Positions 1 through 11,935 of a stretch of 64,000 nt of DNA are shown here, one piece after another. The position numbers were made by a program, and so were the translations under genes. The stretch comes from Medicago truncatula. Taxonomy: Eukaryota; Streptophyta; Magnoliopsida; Fabales; Fabaceae. The notes under the pieces are model-generated. The model ran no database searches. It worked only from the letters and a program-made list of their open reading frames with translations, and was not told the origin of the DNA. Positions within the stretch are counted from its first letter, which is position 1, and each line of letters opens with the position of its first letter. The stretch covers positions 30,801,262-30,865,261 of the forward strand of contig NC_053042.1 of assembly GCF_003473485.1 (NCBI RefSeq). The letters run 5' to 3'.

Positions 1-152
1 TTTACTTGTGTTTATCTGAATCTCGCTGCATACTCTGTTTTAGTTCAGACTATGATCATTGCTTTTGATAAAAACATGTTCGAGTTTGATAAACACTTAA
101 TTTTTTTTTGTTGAAAAAACCAACACAATTCAACCTCCCTTCTTATATTTTT

Positions 153-698
153 GGCTTAATTACACTTTTGGTCCTTGTGTTTTGGCCTACTAACGAAACT
201 GGTCCTGCCATTTTAAAACAGAACAAAACGGTCCTTCAATTATCATTTTTGTTGCATTTTTCGTCCTACCTCATATTTTCAAACTCCAGAAACGCAGAGA
301 AGTAATAGTTTTAGGCGGTTTTAGACATACTCCATATGCTTAACCATGAAATCAACAAGGAATAAAACATGTGGGCACAAGGAATCTATTCTATTCAGCA
401 CACTAACAAAAAAACCCTAATTTGAAACATATCTTAGAAATTAGAGTTTTTTTTTGTTAGTGTGTTGAATAAAGTGGATTCTTTGTATCCACATGCTTTA
501 TTCCTTGTTTATTTCATGGTTGAACATAGGAGGTAGGTCTAAAACTATTATTTCTCTGCGTTTTTGGAGAATAAATGGGGGGTAGGACGAAAAATGCAAC
601 AAAAATGATAATTGAAGGACCGTATTGTTCTGTTTTAAAAGGGCAGGATTAGTTTCGTGAGTAGCCCAAAACACGAGGATCAAAAGTGTAATTAAGCC
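153..698. mobile_element. Mutator-type fold-back MITE, 546 bp
   Basis: The two ends are long inverted copies of each other (GGCTTAATTACAC at the left, its complement at the right), and the similarity runs for roughly 150 bases inward. The element is flanked by a perfect 9-bp direct repeat, TATATTTTT, at 144-152 and 699-707. A 9-bp duplication is the signature of Mutator-like transposition. It has no coding capacity; the short open frames on both strands are arm sequence. It belongs to the group of legume fold-back elements with GTCC-rich arms that recurs in this window. Confidence 0.85.
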
Positions 699-707
699 TA
701 TATTTTT

Positions 708-2206
708 CTCACCATCATATTATTTGATTTTCTCTTTCATACTTTTGTTACCAAGCAAATGTACCTCTCCATCTCCAATTTTCAATGGAATTTAACATAC
801 AAATAAATAAATATTTTATAGAATTACTACACAAGATGGTAAAAACATTTGTATCCAAAATCATAAACACATAAAATTCGCAACAATGACGGAGCAATGA
901 TTTAACAAAATTTAGCAAATTAAATAAATTAAATTTTATAAAATTACTATATTTTATATTTAGTTCACTTCACATGCCAACAGCACATCAACCATAAATC
1001 CCACTAAAAAATCCATTTTCTTGAGCACACAATTGCATTCATCACATCCATTAATTCGTGGGAACACTTCAAAATTTAAGCTTTTTGCTCCCTTATTGAC
1101 GGATTAGGATCATCTCTATTTGATAAAATAAATGGAGTACATAATTTGAAGAGAGATAGACACATAAAATAGATAGTAGGTCCTATCACTAAGTGGATCC
1201 CACAATCATTAATTATTTTTTACTTTTTAAAAAAAAAATTGAGTCTATATCTCTTAAAATGGAAGAAACAGAGGTAGTACAAAATGGAGAGGATATTGAC
1301 TCTTAGATTGACAGAGTCCAGTAGTAACCTTCCACAATCTGGCAGCAACTGCACTTAAATGCAGTTGGCTACCGAATAGTAGTTAGCTATAGTTGCGGGT
1401 AAAATGGTATTTTGCAGGTTTGTCATAACATTTTTTTTAATGGGAACAACAATTTTTATCTCTTTCAGGAGCAAAGTAATATAACTTTTGTAGCAAGCTC
1501 ATTTGGTAGTTGGCTCGCAACCTTTTAAAATGTTATTCTTTTGAGGTCTCATATTCAATTCTTCCATATGACAATTTTGATGGGGGTAGTTTAACCGCTA
1601 AAAAACAATTTTTATAGCAATACAAAATCTAAAATAAACACAAGAAATCAAAACAAATACATAAATATAAGGGTCAAAAACTTTGAATCTATTTGAAAAT
1701 TTTACAATAATTAATACGCTAAATGTGAAGAAAGGTGATTACTGACTTTTATATGAATCATATCTTTGCTATATGCCATTTATTTTGACAAGACTCTTCT
1801 AGCCACATAATATCGAATATTGTTGATATATCCAACCAATTGATTTAATAAGATTTTACTGTATACCAAAATGATCCATTGATTCATCAATTGATGTATA
1901 TTACATAGGTATATGCTCCCCAACTATGGCAGGTACAATGTAACGACGGAAAATGTGACAAAGAAGAAAACGTACGCGTACCAACTACTACACAGCAATG
2001 GCTGCGGCAAACCGCAATGGACTAATATTCTTTCTTTGTCTTTCACGAACATTGTTCACTATAATCCAAATACTCAAACGGCCTAACACAAACAAAATAT
2101 CACAAAGTGATGCGCTTTTTAGTATCACACGCACACATTGTCACACTCCTTGATCTTAACACACGATCATGCCAAAAATTTCACATCTAAACAGCTATAT
2201 TTTATT
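708..2206. other. A/T-rich intergenic sequence, no gene seen
   Basis: I see no credible coding sequence. A tRNA-like stretch near 1490-1600 (CAAGCTCATTTGGTAG) may be an old SINE fragment, but no poly-A tail or duplication could be found. The rest is A/T-rich sequence with short homopolymers. Confidence 0.5.
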
Positions 2207-2285
2207 GGTGGTGTCTGGAGTTCGAACACTCGATCTTATATATATTATGCATTGTCTCTACCAACTGAACTAAATTTACAGTAAC
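2207..2285 (-). repeat. SINE fragment (tRNA-derived, legume type)
   Basis: On the minus strand the sequence reads TTCAGTTGGTAGAGACAATG, then a B-box-like GTGTTCGAACTCC. These are the order and spacing of a tRNA-derived SINE head. The 3' part and poly-A tail are not recognisable, so this is a truncated copy. Confidence 0.55.
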
Positions 2286-2367
2286 AATAAAATTTAAATA
2301 CGACACCTAATATGAGACGACGAATGAGAGTATTATTGAATATGCGAACAAAAAAGAAAATGTTTAA

Positions 2368-2680
2368 GGCTTAATTGCACTTTTGGACCCCTATCTTTCC
2401 AAAAGTTGCGGTTATGGACCCCTAACTAATTTAAATACAAAACAGTCCCCTATGTTTTGATTCTTTGGCAGTTTTGGACCCCAAGTCCATTGTTGACTCG
2501 GTCAACGCTGACGTGGCACCCTAAGTGAGGTGCTACGTGTCAATCTTTTTTATTTTTTTTGCCTTGGGGTCCAAAACTGCCAAAAAATCAAAACATAGGA
2601 GACTGTTTTATATTTAAATTAGTTAGAGATTTATAACCGCAACTTTTGAAAAGATAGAGATCCAAAAATACAATTAACCG
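2368..2680. mobile_element. Mutator-type fold-back MITE, 313 bp
   Basis: This is almost entirely an inverted repeat. The left arm (GGCTTAATTGCAC, then blocks with GGACCCC) is matched in reverse at the right (GGGGTCC blocks, ending CAATTAACCG). It is flanked by a perfect 9-bp duplication, AATGTTTAA, at 2359-2367 and 2681-2689. It lies about 400 bp upstream of the DUF3475/DUF668 gene, so it may sit in that gene's promoter. Confidence 0.88.
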
Positions 2681-3082
2681 AATGTTTAAATATAGACTCT
2701 TTGGAAGAACAATCCAATTACCAAACGCAATCCACCACTATCTGCCAACCGTAAAATCCACGTTTCGAAAAAAACATCGAGACCCACATTCTTAGTACTT
2801 TGGTTTGACCGATTTTGGACTATATTTCCCTCCACATCCACGTGTGTTTCAACTTTCACCTTTAAGAAAGTTGTTCTCTTTTCTCTACCAACAAGAGTTC
2901 ATACCTCAATCTCAATGCCTCTTTACCTCTCTTAAGGGTATGTTTCTAATCTCTCTCTCTTTCTCTCTTGTTTATATAACTACCATGTTGATAGCTTTTG
3001 TGTTTTTGAGTTTCTAATTTGTGTTTTTTATGTTTGTAGTAATCAAATCAACGTGTCTATTGGATTAATTCTTCCTATATCA

Positions 3083-4672
3083 ATGAAGGGTGAAACAGTG
3101 AACGTAACATGGCTAGGTGGTATTTGGCCAGTTTCACGCAAGAGTGGTTCAGATGAAAATAATGAAATTGGAATTATGGCATTTGAGGTTGCAGGGTTGA
3201 TGTCTAAGGTTGTTAATTTATGGCATTCTTTGAGTGACAATGAATTAATGAACCTAAGAGAATGGATAGTAAGTTCAGTTGGTGTCAAAATGCTTGTTTC
3301 TGATGATGAATATTTCTTGATGGAGCTTACAAGGAATGAGATACTTAATAACTTTCAATCTTTATCACAATCTGTGGCAAGGTTAAGCAAGAAGTGTAAG
3401 GATCCAATGTATCACAGCTATGAAAGTTTTGTTCATAACCCTTTTGAAAATTATGTTCAATGGTCAGGTTGGGAATATAGATTGAAAAAGATGGAGAAAA
3501 AGGTGAAGAAAATGGAAAGATTTGTTTGTTCTTTGTCACTTTTGTCACAAGAGCTTGAGGTGTTAGCTGAGTGTGAACAAACTTTAAGGCGAATGAAGTT
3601 GACTCGCGATGTTGTTAATAAGGCGAAATTGCTCGAGTTTCAGAAGAAAGTTATGTGTCAGAGGCAACAAGTGCAAAATGTAAGAGATTTGTCTCCTTGG
3701 AGTAGAAGTTATGACTATATTGTTAGATTGTTGGCAAGATCATTGTTCACAATTCTTGAGAGAATCATACTTGTGTTTGGAAATAGTCATTTACCAATTG
3801 AAAATCTAAAAAATGATACTAATAATCGTCTGGCGCGCAACCATTCCTCCCCTGCTCTCCATGTCATGCATTCTTCCGTTCATCCTTCTCCCGAGACGAA
3901 TCTAAACGAATTTTGTTCAGGGCCTATTGGAAGAAAGAACAAGAGCAAGAAAAAGAAGAAAGATCAACCAGTGCTACTTCATTCACAAGATTCATCATGT
4001 GAAAAGCTTCTTCCCTCAGAAGGTAAGCAATTGACATATATTGGATCCTTCAAAGGTTGCATATCTGTTCAAAACGATTCTCATGTAGTACAGAGTTGTA
4101 TACCATCTAATGGTAGTTCTATGAGGAAAAACATTGATGTCAACACGAAATCGCTCGTCAATAAACCGTCCCTCTTCCACAGAAGTAGAGTTTATTTCAA
4201 ACTATCTCTCAAGGAAAAGTTAAAACCGATTCCATCAACTCTTGGTGATGCAGCTTTAGCTATACATTATGCAAATGTAATTGTATTGATAGAGAAGATA
4301 GTGTCATCACGTCGCACGAATACAATCGATGTTCGAACGAGAGACGATCTTTACAATAAGCTACCGACAACTATAAGAACAGCTCTGAGGGGTAAGCTTA
4401 AATGGTATGCCAAAAGTAAGCTTGAAACAGAATGGAATGTGGTACTCAAACAGATATTGGAGTGGTTAGCTCCACTTGCACACAACATGGTAAAGTGGTA
4501 TTCTGAGAGGAATTTTGAGAAGGAATATACTAGTTTGAAAGCAAATGTTTTACTTGTACAAACTCTTTACTTTGCAAATCAAGCAAAAACTGAAGCTGCA
4601 ATGGTTGAACTTCTTGTTGGTCTTCATTATGTATGCAGAATTGATGTAGAAACTCGTTTTAGAAGGAATTAG
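3083..4672 (+). CDS. PSK SIMULATOR-like protein (DUF3475 + DUF668)
   Basis: The protein has 529 residues and no intron in its coding part. I start at the first ATG (3083). The open frame extends about ten codons upstream, but only from a GTG that follows a likely 5'-UTR intron (GTATG donor at 2938, TTTGTAG acceptor ending 3039). Near residues 30-90 the sequence GIMAFEVAGLMSKVVNLW matches DUF3475. Around residues 385-475 LGDAALAIHYANVIVLIEKI matches DUF668. A basic, low-complexity linker (KNKSKKKKKD) lies between them. This pair of domains defines the plant PSI family, whose founding member supports growth downstream of phytosulfokine signalling. The biochemical activity is unknown. The family call is firm; the role of this copy is inferred. 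Confidence 0.88.
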   Translation: MKGETVNVTWLGGIWPVSRKSGSDENNEIGIMAFEVAGLMSKVVNLWHSLSDNELMNLREWIVSSVGVKMLVSDDEYFLMELTRNEILNNFQSLSQSVARLSKKCKDPMYHSYESFVHNPFENYVQWSGWEYRLKKMEKKVKKMERFVCSLSLLSQELEVLAECEQTLRRMKLTRDVVNKAKLLEFQKKVMCQRQQVQNVRDLSPWSRSYDYIVRLLARSLFTILERIILVFGNSHLPIENLKNDTNNRLARNHSSPALHVMHSSVHPSPETNLNEFCSGPIGRKNKSKKKKKDQPVLLHSQDSSCEKLLPSEGKQLTYIGSFKGCISVQNDSHVVQSCIPSNGSSMRKNIDVNTKSLVNKPSLFHRSRVYFKLSLKEKLKPIPSTLGDAALAIHYANVIVLIEKIVSSRRTNTIDVRTRDDLYNKLPTTIRTALRGKLKWYAKSKLETEWNVVLKQILEWLAPLAHNMVKWYSERNFEKEYTSLKANVLLVQTLYFANQAKTEAAMVELLVGLHYVCRIDVETRFRRN

Positions 4673-4953
4673 TTGTGTGATAAATGTTTGTATATTGAAG
4701 GAATGCAAAAGTAGAAAAGTACAGAACAAATAGTTAAGTCATAGGACAATATTTTGTTTTGTACATTGGTATATATACATAAGCATTACAGATACAATTT
4801 TGTGTTGTACATTGTTTGATTGAAATGGATACAAACCGGAAAGAATAGTGTGAAAATTATTACAATATCTTATACGTTAATATTGTTTATTTTGCAACAT
4901 TTTTTATATTTTGAATATATTTTAACATCTATAAACTTTCATCACCTATTTAA

Positions 4954-6337
4954 GGCTAAAATGTGTTTTTGGTCCCTGCAAATATAGCGAATTTGAGTTT
5001 TGGTCCCTGGTAAATTTTTTTTTTGAAAATCATCCCTGCAAAAATTTTTGTTTTTTAAAATAGTCCTTGGGCCCACTTTATTGCTGATTTGGCACATTTT
5101 AATCTACATAGCAGTTGCTGACCATGCAATCATGCGCACACGTGGCAATTCACTTATTTAAAAATCATTTTTAAAAATTAGATAATATATTTTTGAATTG
5201 AAAAAAATTATTTTTACTTGATTAAAAAATAAATAAAACTGCAGAAAAGGAGGAAAATAAATTGTTCATCTTCTTAACGTGTTCTTCATCCCTCCTAACC
5301 CCAAACCTTGTTCTTCTTCCCAGAACCAAACCACCATCATCTTCTTCCTGTAACAACAAAAATAAAAAAACTAGGAAGAATAATCAAAATATTCATCTTC
5401 AACAATCCAAAATTCATCATTCTTTCATTCATTAAACCTATATTTCTCTCAAATTTAAATCCAATTCATCTTCTTACAAATTCAAACCTATAACAAAATC
5501 AGAAGCAGCAAGGGAAGGGGAAAAACAGAATTGCAAACTAGCAAGCTGATACAACAAAATGAAGCTGCTGCATACTCTAACAAGTGCAGCAACAAGGGAC
5601 TATGTAGGAAAAAAATACAGCAAAATGGAAGAAATCAGCGCTGTAACAGCATAAATCCCCACATTACAAAAACTTTCATCAACAGCTGAAGTGTCGAACA
5701 ACACAAACCCCATAGCAGATTCAAAAACAACACCGTAAAACAAATTCAAGGGGAAGAAATCACTTCTTTCGAAAAATTAGAAACAATGAAAGAGAACAAG
5801 AAACGTCACAAACCCAGTTATCAAGTCATCGCCATCGACCTCGTCGCGCTACGATGTGTACCACAGTCATCACCGCCGGCGTCCCGTTCACCAACCACCA
5901 AATCTGCCATCGCCGACGACGGCCACAACGTGGCTGTTCTCGCTCTCCTTCTCACGTGACTCTCTTCCATCACCATGCCGTCACCGTCATTCGCCGCCGT
6001 GTTGATGAAGAAGAAGAAAAACGGAATCTGAGAAACACGTTCTGGTTATTTATTTCAATTAAAAATAAAATGTTATTTTTTAAACTAATTTTCTATGAAT
6101 TAAAACGATTTTAAAATATTTAAAATAATGTAAAATGCCACTTTTGTGCCACATGTACAAGATAATACAGTCAGCACCTGCCACATATGCAAAAATGGGC
6201 CAAATCATCAGTAAAGTGGGGTCAAAGACTATTTAAAAAATAAAAAATTTTGCAGGGATGGATTTCAAAATTTATTTTTACCAGGGACTAAAATCCAAAT
6301 TCGCTATATTTGCAGAGACCAAAAATATATTTTAGCC
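4954..6337. mobile_element. Large Mutator-type element, possible gene-fragment carrier, 1.38 kb
   Basis: The left end GGCTAAAATGTGTTTTTGGTC is mirrored at the right by a GACC-AAAAATATATTTTAGCC end, with arms of about 200 bases. The flanks are CCTATTTAA (4945-4953) and CCTAATTAA (6338-6346), an 8-of-9 match. The centre (about 5300-6050) is not arm sequence. It includes a GC-richer block at 5830-6010 with open frames on the plus strand, unlike the surrounding A/T-rich DNA. That is what a captured host gene fragment would look like, but I do not recognise the source. No transposase is visible, so the element cannot move by itself. Confidence 0.75.
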
Positions 6338-6349
6338 CCTAATTAAAAT

Positions 6350-6946
6350 AAGGGTTTTTGCTAATGGGAAATGCTTGTTATCCCGACACAATGTATAGCG
6401 AGAATTTCACGAGCGTGTATTTTCTATGTTCCTTTTCTAACTTAAACAACTCTTAGAAATTGTGGTTGAGCCTAATACAACCCCACAAAACCGGCTTGTG
6501 AGGTGGGGATTGCCCCCACTTATAAATACATTGTCAGGTCATGTCTTGTCCGATGTGGGACACTTAACAATAACCCCCGCAGATTTCCGGCAATAAACAA
6601 TTTTAATTGGCCAAAAACTATTCATGATTGGCTCAAGATAAAATTTGTCTGGAGATATATCAGTGCTCTTTGCTAATTAGTGTCGGGACAAATGGATAAA
6701 AAATCTATAAATAATTTTTTTTCTTGAAAATATAAATTTAAATCTAGCAACGTTTAAGTAATAACTAGACCATTATTTCCTCTCAAAAAAAAAAACTAGA
6801 CCATTATTTATATTTGAAAGAATTAAACCATTATTTATTATTAAGTGATTTAATTGGATGAATGTGTAAAAAATATTATATATTCGGTGTAAAGATAAAA
6901 TGTAGCTAGTTACGGACGACGATGGAGTAAGCGGTTACCGACGACG
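6350..6946. other. KdtA upstream region with a repeat
   Basis: The stretch 6458-6578 (AAAACCGGCTTGTGAGGTG, then CCGATGTGGGACACTTAACA) resembles a family I recall as dispersed in legume genomes. A GTCCCGACAC-like motif occurs in opposite orientation near 6371 and 6690, so a short inverted-repeat element may span 6365-6705. The remaining 240 bases would hold the promoter of the following gene; no clear TATA box could be assigned. Confidence 0.4.
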
Positions 6947-9900
6947 ATGAATCCCGGATTGGCGGCGTACAAGCTCTACAGAGCCCTAACCTACGCCGCG
7001 TCACCGTTAATCCGTCTTCACCTACAGTGGCGCAGATTCCGCGGCCTTGAGCACCTCCAGCGGTGGCCAGAACGGCTAGGTCATGCCTCTCAGCCTCGGA
7101 AGCCAGGTCCACTCGTATGGTTCCACGCCGTTTCGTTAGGTGAAGGGATGATTGCGATTCCAGTGATCAAACACTGCATTCGGAAAATGCCGAACTTGAA
7201 TGTCCTCGTCACCATCACCACTCTCTCTGCATTGTAACTCACTCTTCTCATTTTCTTCATTTCTTTGCTTATTATTTTTAGTTTTTTTTTTTTTTTTTTT
7301 TTAATTTAACCATGTACAATGCATATTTTGCATTTGTTTTGATAAACAAGTTAATTAAGTGTTTATAGCAGAAATGCTTTAGTATAATCTATCTTTATAA
7401 CGAAATATTAAATAAAGTGAAATTTTGTATGTATAAGCTATATGCTGTTTTCATATAACTTATGACAACTTGTCCATAAACCGTTTCCATAAGCTCTTCC
7501 AAATAGTCTCAGAAGTATTTGTGTTAGTAGATAAGCTGAAATAAGTCAATCCAAACAGACCCTAGTCGTATATTTTTTGAATTTTTTTATATGCATACAG
7601 TTGAAACTTAAAAATATCATAATAGTTAGATTAGATAAATTATATATGTTTTTATTATGTTATGTAATTTGTAAACTTAAGTTTTTTGAATTTATTGTCT
7701 CTTTGTCTTGGTGTATTGTGTTATTTTCATTTCATGTTTTGTGATGTTTGGTCCATACATTGTAGTTAGTAGTTTTCGACATTTGAAACATTAAAATGTG
7801 TGATTATGAGGAAGTGTGGTTTATGCATGAAGATCAGGCCACTCATATCTCGATCTATATTTTAAAGTCAATTATTTTCTTTCTTTCTGTAGATGAAATG
7901 GAAAACACCATCATAAACTCACACACGCACAAAGTGGAAGATCCTGGGTTTGAACCCGGGACACCACAGAAAATATACAGCCTAATAATGTTGGCATTGC
8001 TGGCTGAGCTAGGCCTTATGGATAAGTCAATTTGTTGTAGTTAGAACTTAGAATACGAGCCGGATCTTCATCTGGTGATTGAGATCCGTTGATTGCGCAA
8101 TCATCAATACCTTTCTGAGTTCTAATGCAAGTATGATGTGGTGCTTCCTCTTTGGAGATGAATATCCTTTCATTTGATATTTTGATAAGAGAGTCTGACA
8201 ATAGTGAACTTAAGAGAATCTGACATTAGTGAACTTATTCTTAGATTATATTTTGGTGTAATGCAGTGAAGTATTGAGCAAAAAGATTCCTAGTGAAGTC
8301 ATTTTACAGGTACTTTGTCGGGGAATGCTTATAGGGATTATGTAATTTCTTCATCCATTTGCATCTTTTCTAAAATTTAAGTTTTGATGGGTTCATGCAG
8401 TTAAGGGATTGTTGACAATTGTTAGCTTTGTTGAATCTGATCGTTCATATAAGTAATAGTTGTAACTTAAAGGGTGATATGTTCTAGTTTATTAAATTTT
8501 ACAAACAAAGATTAGAAATAATCAGGCATTTTTTTCCTGGAATGATTTTATTTCTGAAATACAAGAAATGTGGTTTGTTTCTACAAGAAAATTATTTCAA
8601 GGAAGTTTGTTTCTATTCTTAGGGATGTGTATCTGTTTTATATGGTCTTGGGGATGTATATCTGGGTTCCGGGAGAAAGACCAAACAGACTCTTGAAATA
8701 ATATTATTGGGTTGACTTTTGTGTTATGGGTTGATTAATCTATACTAATTTATCAGTTTGAACAAAGTTCTCAAATCATTTAAAAAAAAAACATTTGGTT
8801 TTAATTTTCCTATTTTCAAATCAGACTCAACACATCCTTTTTGTCTGCTGAAAATCTCACTCCAATTTGCAGTTTTCACCAGTTGATACGCCTTCTTCCA
8901 TCCGTTCTTTCCTTCATTACTGGAAACCAAGTGCTATTGTGCTAATGGAAAGCGAGCTCTGGCCAAATCTTATCATGGATGCTTCCAAAAATGGTGTAAG
9001 CCATTCTTTCCTTTATCTATAAAGTACTTACACATGGGAGAGAAATAGTTGAATGTTTAATCCATGCATCTAGAATTCAACTGATAAGCAACTACATAAA
9101 ATGATAGTTAAACAGTAGTCAAGAACAACTTCCTTATTTAATCAAAAATATAAGACCGGTTAATATTTTGTTCACACATCTCCTTCACTTGTGTATTTTT
9201 CATGTGCATCATGTCATGTAGTTTCACCAATTCTTACATATTACAACCCATTTTTACTCTTGTCAGATAACACTGGCACTGTTAAATGCTCGGATTTCTG
9301 AAAAGTCCTTTAAACTTTGGTCAGGGCCAGTGCTTCTTCCATTGATTTCATTGATGCTATCCAAGTTTTCCTTGATTGTTCCATTGGTATGTTCTCCTAA
9401 ATAATTTTACATTCACAGTAATTCATGTTTTATTATTCTGCCCATTGAACATTTTGACTACTGCAGAGTACAGAGCAGGGTATCCGGTTTCAGCTACTGC
9501 AAGCCCCTCCTTATATCATAAACTTTTCTGGTGATCTAAAGTATGGTACGTCATAAATTTCTTTAGTCAAATCAATCAAATTGAATATATACGACATCAT
9601 TGTGTTCTTTTCTCTCACAGTTTAAGAAAGCCAGTTGCATAATTCACCTCCATTTTGTTGCTAATATGATTAATATCATAGAACATACAACTTTTCTTTT
9701 TATGTTCTTGGATTGTTGATTTTCTTTCGAAGTGATTAAATGGTCTGAACTAATCTGGTCTTATCACTCCTTTCATTCAGTAATAGAAGACTTTGGAGTC
9801 AACGAATGTGGCAGAATGAATATAGATAACCTGAGACAACAGCTTTCTCACAAGCAGGTTTGGATGGCTTCTTCAATTCATAGGGGAGAAGAAGAAAGTT

Positions 9901-11684
9901 AGTTCAATCTTTGTTTATTCCTCTGGCATTATGTTGTACATACTTGTTTGTTCCTTAGAGTCTGTTGAAATACCTGAACATTTTGATTAACATAAAAATG
10001 AGAGTGACATTCTTGATTTGGGAAAATTGACACGACATTCACAGTTTAGTTGTCCATAGATTTGCTTTGAAATCATTTGCATTAGTTTTGTTATAATAGC
10101 CATTATATCAAGTTGTCTGTTTATCTGAAGGCAGGAAATATGTCAAAATATGTTTCTTAGATATCATCTGCCATTTCCTTTGAAAAGTACGTTTTGTTTT
10201 ACTCTCATTTTTCTTTCTCTGCAGTAATATCAGGAGTTCACAATGTTCTTATGCAGCTGCGACCTAATATAATGACTATTATTGTCCCTCGGCATCCGCA
10301 GCAAGGGCGAGAAATTGCCAAAGTCAGTTTTTTATTCCATATCCTTTCCCTTCAAAACATGTCTGTTATAACTGCTTTTATGACTTGTTCTCTCATCCAA
10401 TAGAGATGTTTCCATATATGCATTCTCAATTACTCTAAATAGAGCTGCTTTTATGACTTCACTATAGTCTACTTATGAAATGATAGTTTCACGTGATTAT
10501 TATATTTCTGAATCGTTGCGTTGGGATACACTCATATTCTGTAAATCTTTACATTTATTTTCATACAACTTAAAAGATGCGCATACAAAAATCACTTCTA
10601 TTTTTATGACATGTTCTTTTATCACCTCTGAAATTCATTATGCTTTTACATGGTATAGTGCAGAAATTGGAGAGACAAGGCCATTATGTAGTTTTGAGAT
10701 CACAACATGAGAGGTTTAAGCCAGAAACAAATATTTATGTGGTGGACACTTTGGGTAAAAATTCTTTTCTTTTCACTGACATGAAATTGAAATGGTCTCA
10801 TATAAAAAATTAACATCTTCTGAGAACATAGGCCATGTGATTTCTAGAATGGAAGAGTTTGTACCTCATTATTTGCCATAATCACCATCTTCTGTTCTGT
10901 ATCACTTATTAATCCTTTGTGGTAGCCGACACCATATTTTACTCAGTCTTCTTTAATCCTCTGTGAAGTCTGCTGAGCATATTTCTATTAGAAAATTTGA
11001 ACTCTCACGCTGAACTTCATGTAATATGGAAAATGGTAGATGCAATTGTTTGTTTTTATTAGGGATGTAATGCATGACAGATACTATCATCCAACTTGTT
11101 TAACAGGCGAATTAAGACAGATGTACACATTAACACCAATAGCTGTGATTGGGGGTTCATTCCTCCCTGGTTTGTCTGGCCATAATATCTCAGAGGCTGC
11201 TGCTGCTGGTTGTGCTATTCTGACAGGTGCATCTTGTAACCTTCTTTGTAGTTCTTAAATCTCAACACAGTATTTTAGTCTCTAATTCATAATTGATTCC
11301 AGGTCGTCATGTTGGCCATTTCTCCCACATGGTACTAGAAATGCAACAATTGAATCCTCTGTCAGTTCTTCAGGTTGGAAAGACATCTCATTTGTTAATC
11401 GAAAATATTCTACACCATGAAATACATATTCTTAAACTGTTATCTTTTGTCTCTTGTAGGTTTCTGGAAAACTGGAGCTTGAAAAATCTCTCACCGAGCT
11501 CTTCACAAATACAACACTTCTTGAAGCTCGTCGTAGAGCTGCAAAGGAAGCATTTTGTATGTTGTCCAGTGATATTGTTGCAAACATATGGAGTTTGCTA
11601 AATTTTCATATTTTTACTAGATTGTTTGCTGAGATGAAGCCTCATAATATCACAACTAAGACTAAGAAAAACGAAGATTCATAA
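6947..11684 (+). CDS. KDTA: 3-deoxy-D-manno-octulosonic acid (Kdo) transferase, KdtA/WaaA-like
   Basis: There are eleven exons: 6947-7233, 8267-8309, 8873-8995, 9267-9386, 9467-9545, 9781-9897, 10225-10322, 10664-10754, 11107-11226, 11303-11373 and 11460-11684. All introns are GT-AG and the phases agree, giving 457 residues, close to bacterial WaaA. Family motifs of GT30 glycosyltransferases are present: WFHAVSLGEG (residues 58-67), MESELWPNLI, SSIHRGEEE, IIVPRHPQQG, and GGSFLPGLSGHN followed by SEAAAAGCA. WaaA enzymes add Kdo from CMP-Kdo onto a lipid A precursor. The plant homologue is reported to be mitochondrial and its acceptor is not settled. The N-terminus is basic and aromatic, but I cannot prove a transit peptide. 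Intron 1 carries a SINE and a MITE. Confidence 0.92.
7336..7565. repeat. MITE in KdtA intron 1
   Basis: The sequence begins TTTTGATAAACAAGTTAATT and ends TCAATCCAAACAGACC, with internal TTATGACAACTTGTCC and CCATAAGCTCTTCCAAAT. The same family is present in opposite-arm order in intron 12 of the pyruvate kinase gene (57196-57450). No clean target duplication was identified. Confidence 0.55.
7895..8010 (-). repeat. tRNA-derived SINE in KdtA intron 1
   Basis: Read on the minus strand there is an A-box-like TAAGGCCTAGCTCAGCCAG and, about 50 bases on, a B-box CCGGGTTCAAACCCAGG. The rest is consistent with a legume SINE. The forward strand contains a short open frame only because of this repeat. 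Confidence 0.6.
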
Positions 11685-11935
11685 CTCAGAGCATTTAACC
11701 TGTGATATTCCAATCCCATTTCCATGTAATGGTGGATTGTTTCTTGGTAAAATTTCTAGAAAAGTTCAATTTTGGCATCATCAAATGTTCGTGTATTTGC
11801 CTAACGGGGCTGCTTTTAGTCTATTCACTTCTCCAAAGTTTTTTACTTTCTTACTCATTATTTATTTTGTAATTGTGTTTGCAAGCTTCAAAAGTGTAGA
11901 TGCCACATGCCGCATTTTCTCTTTCATTCAAAAGC

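Noticed and set aside
3053-3082. Upstream extension of the PSI-like frame by ten codons
   Set aside because: It would begin at a GTG just after a likely 5'-UTR intron; the first ATG at 3083 is the normal plant start.
7930-7970. A functional tRNA gene suggested by GGGTTTGAACCCGGG
   Set aside because: Only the A and B boxes are tRNA-like; no acceptor stem or anticodon arm could be folded, and it fits a SINE.
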